A DNA stretch of 64,000 nt, taken from Acanthopleura granulata (Eukaryota; Mollusca; Polyplacophora; Chitonida; Chitonidae). The stretch is taken from assembly GCA_016165875.1 (NCBI GenBank), contig JABBOT010000015.1, forward strand, positions 4,199,928-4,263,927, written 5' to 3'. The notes beneath the pieces were generated by a model. That model did not search any database, was not told where the DNA came from, and worked only from the letters and a program-made list of their open reading frames with translations. The position numbers and the translations under genes were made by a program. Positions within the stretch are counted from its first letter, which is position 1. Every line of letters starts with the position of its first letter. Of this stretch, positions 59,938-64,000 are shown piece by piece.

Positions 59938-61889
59938 CTGTGGCAGTAGCAGGGCGTCTTGTAAGTTCATAGATATATATATCTGTATCTGTATAAATAT
60001 TCTAGCCAGGTTCAACATCTTTGAAGTATTTAATGAAATACAGACAAATATCATAAGTTGTACATGTATTTTATTTTACATCAGTAACATAACAGGTGGT
60101 GTTGTTTCAGTGTACCATTTTTTTTTACTCCAGATTGGTAATGAATCAAGGAAAGGTACAGTACATGTATATGGTACAGATGTCATATTCATGTAGTCAT
60201 ATATGAAGGACATTCCATCCATATATGGATTAAGCATGGTGTAAATTGTAACCGGTGTTTTCGTTTACTTGCAAAGACTTCACATTGGAAATAAACGCAA
60301 CTGAGAAGAATTTAAACTCAGATTTGCTTGTTCTTTTTATTATGTCCGCATCGGAGAGAACATAAAATTTCTACCAGTTAGGAGAAAATGATATATATAA
60401 CGGCTAATTTATAGCTTAGAACAAAAGTGTGTGCGTCTGCTCGGAAATGGGAGTTAGTTCCCTTTTTTTCGGAGGTCGTTTGCTTTGCTTTACGCATCAC
60501 GAAACTTTATACATTCAGCACGGGCCCTGGAAACAATGTGATATAACAATTTGCAAAGCGAAGCGACAAAGTTCGAAACCATGCTCTCTTTGCGAAGAGT
60601 AACTATTTGTAATGTCGCTGACACTGAGTTTGAATCGTAAAGAGTCGAAAATACGTTTCACTCGAAAAACAAAATCGTAGATAGTCAGATTTGTTTAGAA
60701 GAAGTAAGAGGAACGTGTTTTGTTTTCAATTTTCTATGAAGTATGTGGCATCCTATCATATTCCTGGGCTGCCTAAAAATGCGATACATTTTCAGTCCGG
60801 ATCAAGAGTTTTCAATTTCTCTGACAAAAAGCATTGAAGACCAGGCCAAGTGTGTAAATAGCACATCTTTGGGGGAAGAAATATGTCTGTTGTTTTTCTG
60901 GGAAGTGACACAAAGAACATTCATAACAGACGTAAATAAACTTTATATACAAGATTGGGAATTACCTTCACTCACAGAACATAACATTATAAATAAATAC
61001 ACTTTTGTTTTAGCGAGATGATGGTGCCCACCTAGAATAAAGGGCTAGTGACATAAATGTTTATCGACGCCGTTGCCTTCATCTGCTGAGACAAGGTCTA
61101 TGTCCGCCATTTATGCACTATTTCCATTCACTGGAGATTTTTTTTCAAATCTGAACCGTGTCGTAATTGCGCGTAGAGTCATTTTTTCATGATTCGCAAT
61201 TTTCTCACAGGAGTAACCCAGCAGTCATCAACCAGTCTCTAGAAGATTCGATCACGTCATGTGACGTCATACCACAGCCTCGTACCTCACACATACTCCA
61301 CAGATACGTCACACACTATGATAGTGTTTCTTCAACAAAACTGCCCAAGCACATTCCGTCGGCAGTTTGACGAAAGCATTGTAGCCAAAATTCGTTTATC
61401 GCCTGACGTCTATCAAGTGCGCATACGAAGAAATTTGATGACAACATCTGAGAAGTAGCCTACCAATGACCTCCACAGTTGCCCCTAAACTGAGATACAT
61501 GGTTAAGACTATTTCGTCTTTTTCATGACAAAAACCAGCCCAATTAACCCACGTGACTTAGGACGAACGACATAGGTTACGTGTTTTGACAATGCCTGTC
61601 ACAGATCTCGTCATTTGGTCATTCCACGTTGTCATGGTGACCTCTGGGAGGTCGTTTTGATTGGCTGGTTCAACAATGACCGCCCCCCCGGTTGGTGCCA
61701 CGCGATGTCAATCCGCCATTTGCAGGAATACCGCTCGTGTGGCGTTTTCAGAGCACATTTGTACATCTGCCCTGTGTTGTGACGTTCCCGATTCCCAGCA
61801 GCTGTCAGCAGCTTGAGTCCGAGCTGTTAGTAAGCCGAGATGACGATCTTATCTGGAATCCTCCGACAAATTATTCCCAGTGTTCATTC
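59938..61889. other. region downstream of Lhx2/9, probably including its 3' UTR
   Basis: The - strand transcript must end somewhere here. The first reverse AATAAA I see past the stop is near 60,333 (tttattatg), so the UTR could be ~1.5 kb. A CRE palindrome tgacgtca lies at 61,262-61,269. A + strand frame at 60,743-61,021 has no domain. Confidence 0.4.
61262..61269. promoter_or_regulatory. CRE-type palindrome TGACGTCA
   Basis: Full 8-bp cAMP-response-element consensus, with half sites acgtcac and tgacgtc nearby, within about 650 bp of the Lhx2/9 stop codon. Motif match only. Confidence 0.3.
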
Positions 61890-62162
61890 TCAGTTGATAG
61901 AGGCGATGCTACTAGTGAAGAGGTCCGGCAGGCTATTGCTTGACTGGTCTTGTTCAATGGTCGAGCTGTGGAGGTCTGACAGGGAGGGCGAGGAGCTTAT
62001 TTCAGACAAAGAGGGCGACGGCGAACTGGCCATGTCGCCAACTGAGTCCTTCACACAGTCACCGTCCTCGCCCGCATTTTCGTCGCCACCTAAACCGCCT
62101 CTGTCAGATTCTAGTTTTATGAGATTTCGTCTGTACTTGGCCCTGGCATTCTGGAACCAAAC
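61890..62162 (-). CDS. Lhx2/9: Lhx2/9 last coding exon: homeodomain recognition helix and C-terminus
   Basis: Read on the - strand, the exon follows acceptor aactatag and starts VWFQNARAKYRRNLIKLE, the end of homeodomain helix 3 with W48, F49 and N51 that contact DNA in the major groove. A 70-odd-residue tail rich in Ser and acid residues follows (MASSPSPSLSEISSSPSLSD) and stops at TGA (61,890-61,892). LIM-homeobox proteins of this class are nuclear transcription factors for neural, limb/appendage and eye development. The frame joins exactly to the exon at 63,149-63,363 in phase 0. The tail is shorter than in vertebrate Lhx2/9 but has a similar composition. Confidence 0.95.
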   Translation of the reverse strand, partial: VWFQNARAKYRRNLIKLESDRGGLGGDENAGEDGDCVKDSVGDMASSPSPSLSEISSSPSLSDLHSSTIEQDQSSNSLPDLFTSSIASIN

Positions 62163-63148
62163 CTATAGTTTATATGCTAATCAGAACGTTGTCTCAAAAA
62201 ACACAAGCAAAGTGAAATAAAAATATCTCACGAACAACATTCCAAGTAAAAACAGTTTACTTATTATTCAGTTTTCAAAAGATGAATTCTTTTTTCAAAT
62301 AATAAAAATGTTAAATATTCAACAGTTATTTTTTTTACATAAATTTTAACAATAAGACATGATATTATCTAACAAACTCCTATATTGGCAAAGTTTCATA
62401 TACATATATACATTTTCTGCACAAATACACATTCCCTTCACACAGAAGATAAAATTCATTTTAAGTTTAAAATCCCCAAGCAGTTGCGAACAACAATTAT
62501 CTTTTGTAGAAGAAAAGTATTTGTATCCGCTTGTGAAATGCCTTGCCATCAGCCTACCATGTAAGATAAAACGCTCCACAATTCTCATTGTTAGTACACT
62601 CCATTTAACAGTGTTACTCTCTTTTTATACCAATACGGCCCAAGAAATAACCATACAATACAGCGTTTTCGAAGTTACGACGCTACGTGAATAAAGTAAA
62701 ATCGAGTTACGACGCTACAGCAGTATAATTTTCTCTGTTTGGTAGTAGGAAGTGCAAAAATGAAGACATACAGGAGATAGCACATAGTGAATATTCGGTG
62801 GGGTGGGGAACAGCACAGATAGGTGGGTGGGTGGGGAGGTGGTATGCTCCACCTCTCATCAATGAAGGGCTACTTTACCAGGAATTTCGAGTCCTATACT
62901 TTTTGTTGTTCACATTTCATTGAGAGACTAGCCTTTCACTCTCCCAAAATGGCTTCTACGGAAATATTTGAACGCAACCCCAAGTCCTTCACAAACCAAT
63001 GCCCCCAACCCCTTTCCCTCCGTACCGTTAATTTTCTCTTAATTTGTTTTTTTCTAACAACGTCGTAACTTTAAAACTGCGTATTCTATTGATTATACTT
63101 CGCGTTTCCACAATCAAACCTCCACCCCTACCCACCATTTTTACTGAC
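62163..63148 (-). other. Lhx2/9 intron at homeodomain position 46/47
   Basis: 986 bp, donor gtcagt and acceptor ctatag on the - strand. Contains a G-rich run on the + strand at 62,800-62,842 (gataggtgggtgggtgggga). Nothing else recognised. Confidence 0.85.
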
Positions 63149-63363
63149 CTGTAGCACTCGCTTAGACAACCCTGTTTTCTGTGCCAGTTGTTTGAGGTCC
63201 TTAGCGTCAGGGTTGTGGTTGAGGGCGAAGTACGACTTCATGGTCCGCAGTTGGTGATGCTTGAATGAGGTCCGAACCCGCTTCTGCCGAGGAGGGGGTT
63301 GGGGATAGGCGTCTCTGTCTAGGACCTCCTGTGAGCGATCGGAACCGTCTGGTGGAACAAGGC
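63149..63363 (-). CDS. Lhx2/9: Lhx2/9 (apterous-class) exon with homeodomain residues 1-46
   Basis: On the - strand, acceptor gtttttgcag, then two bases completing a codon and LVPPDGSDRSQEVLDRDAYP, a Pro-rich stretch, and the homeodomain from QKRVRTSFKHHQLRTMKSYF to GLSKRVLQ, then donor gtcagt. The HHQLRTMKSYFALNHNPDAK and DLKQLAQKTGL segments are diagnostic of the Lhx2/Lhx9/apterous class as I remember it. The LIM domains that bind Ldb/Chip cofactors should be encoded further right, beyond 64,000. The upstream phase is 1, so another exon must precede it. Confidence 0.95.
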
Positions 63364-64000
63364 CTGCAAAAACAACACCGACAGTAAAGGTAAGAGACTG
63401 CAGGGAAAACGGAATGCTCTTAGGCAACACGTTCACTTAGGAAGGCAGTAGTAATTCGACTCTAAGCTGAAATGTCAGTTGAACTCTTGCAAGATATTCC
63501 TGTGCTTTGAGCCTTCCTTCAAGTTCGCCTTATAATGAGAATAGGCCTATCAGCCTGTTCGTTGACCAGGAGACATTAGCCTATAGCGATAGGCCCCTAA
63601 GCCTATAATACCTGAATGGGCCTATATAACGAACCTGGAAACGTTAGATAAGAAGAGGCCGATATTATTTGACCTTGAGCCATTATAAGAAAAAGCGTGT
63701 ATAATTATTTGACCTTGACACATTATGAGAATAGGCCTATAATAGCGCATCTGGAGACAATATATAAAGATTAGGCCTATATAACAGTCCTAAAGAAGGA
63801 CCTTTTATGAAAGACTTGGGAAAATGTATCTTCACATACTTTTCATGCCTGTACTTTGTTTGTGTATTAAGTAATTACAAACTGCAGTATTAAAACTACG
63901 GTAAAATTGCTAATTACTGTAAAGCTGCTGATAACGGTAAAATTGCTGATGTTAAAATAGCTAAATAACGACAGCGTTTAAGAGGTGTGTTTTTTTTAAA
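63364..64000 (-). other. upstream intron of Lhx2/9, partial
   Basis: 637 bp to the window edge, with short loosely repeated aataggcctata units between 63,538 and 63,786 (taggcctat at least four times). No further exon recognised. Confidence 0.6.

Overview
The window is animal genomic DNA. Its genes are split by many short GT-AG introns, its intergenic DNA is AT-rich, and it carries many copies of a tRNA-headed SINE whose tail reads roughly 'gagtacggcgtaaaacacc' followed by (taaa)n. That repeat style, an invertebrate-type alpha-spectrin and a single Lhx2/9 (apterous-class) homeobox gene suggest a lophotrochozoan, most likely a mollusc. The species cannot be fixed from the sequence alone.

Region 1 (1-36,320, + strand) is the 3' two thirds of a non-erythroid alpha-spectrin gene. 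I resolve 41 constitutive coding exons. All have consistent phases and canonical splice sites, and they join into one open frame of about 1,689 codons. The frame starts in spectrin repeat 7, runs through the SH3 domain inserted in repeat 9 and repeats 10-20, and ends with the C-terminal calmodulin-like EF-hand module (stop 35,261-35,263, polyadenylation signal 36,297-36,302). The first ~730 residues lie off the left edge. A 63-bp, frame-preserving candidate cassette exon sits alone in the 4.3-kb intron 15. In three introns (8, 16, 25) the 3' end of the preceding exon together with its splice donor has been tandemly amplified, leaving 3-7 look-alike 5' splice sites. Intron 3 holds a 2.4-kb, 43-bp minisatellite with a 738-bp higher-order repeat, and intron 20 holds a 35-bp minisatellite that ends 25 bp before the next exon.

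Region 2 (36,321-61,889) is about 25.5 kb with no gene I can recognise. It contains SINE copies on both strands, a second unnamed dispersed repeat made of two modules, a 150-bp tandem array bracketed by direct repeats, hairpin-forming inverted repeats, several CpG-rich islands (about 43.2, 45.0, 47.6, 53.0 and 57.1 kb), a 363-bp CT microsatellite and small tandem repeats. Two CpG-rich spots carry a start codon in good context followed by a possible splice donor; these are weak candidates for first exons.

Region 3 (61,890-63,363, - strand) is the 3' end of an Lhx2/9 LIM-homeobox gene. The penultimate exon carries most of the homeodomain, and the last exon carries its WFQN recognition helix and the C-terminal tail, separated by the intron at homeodomain position 46/47. 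The LIM domains are off the right edge.

The two genes are tail-to-tail neighbours and act in unrelated processes: the spectrin membrane skeleton and developmental transcription. Their linkage may be ancient, because human SPTAN1 and LHX2 are both on 9q33-34 and human SPTA1 and LHX9 are both on 1q.
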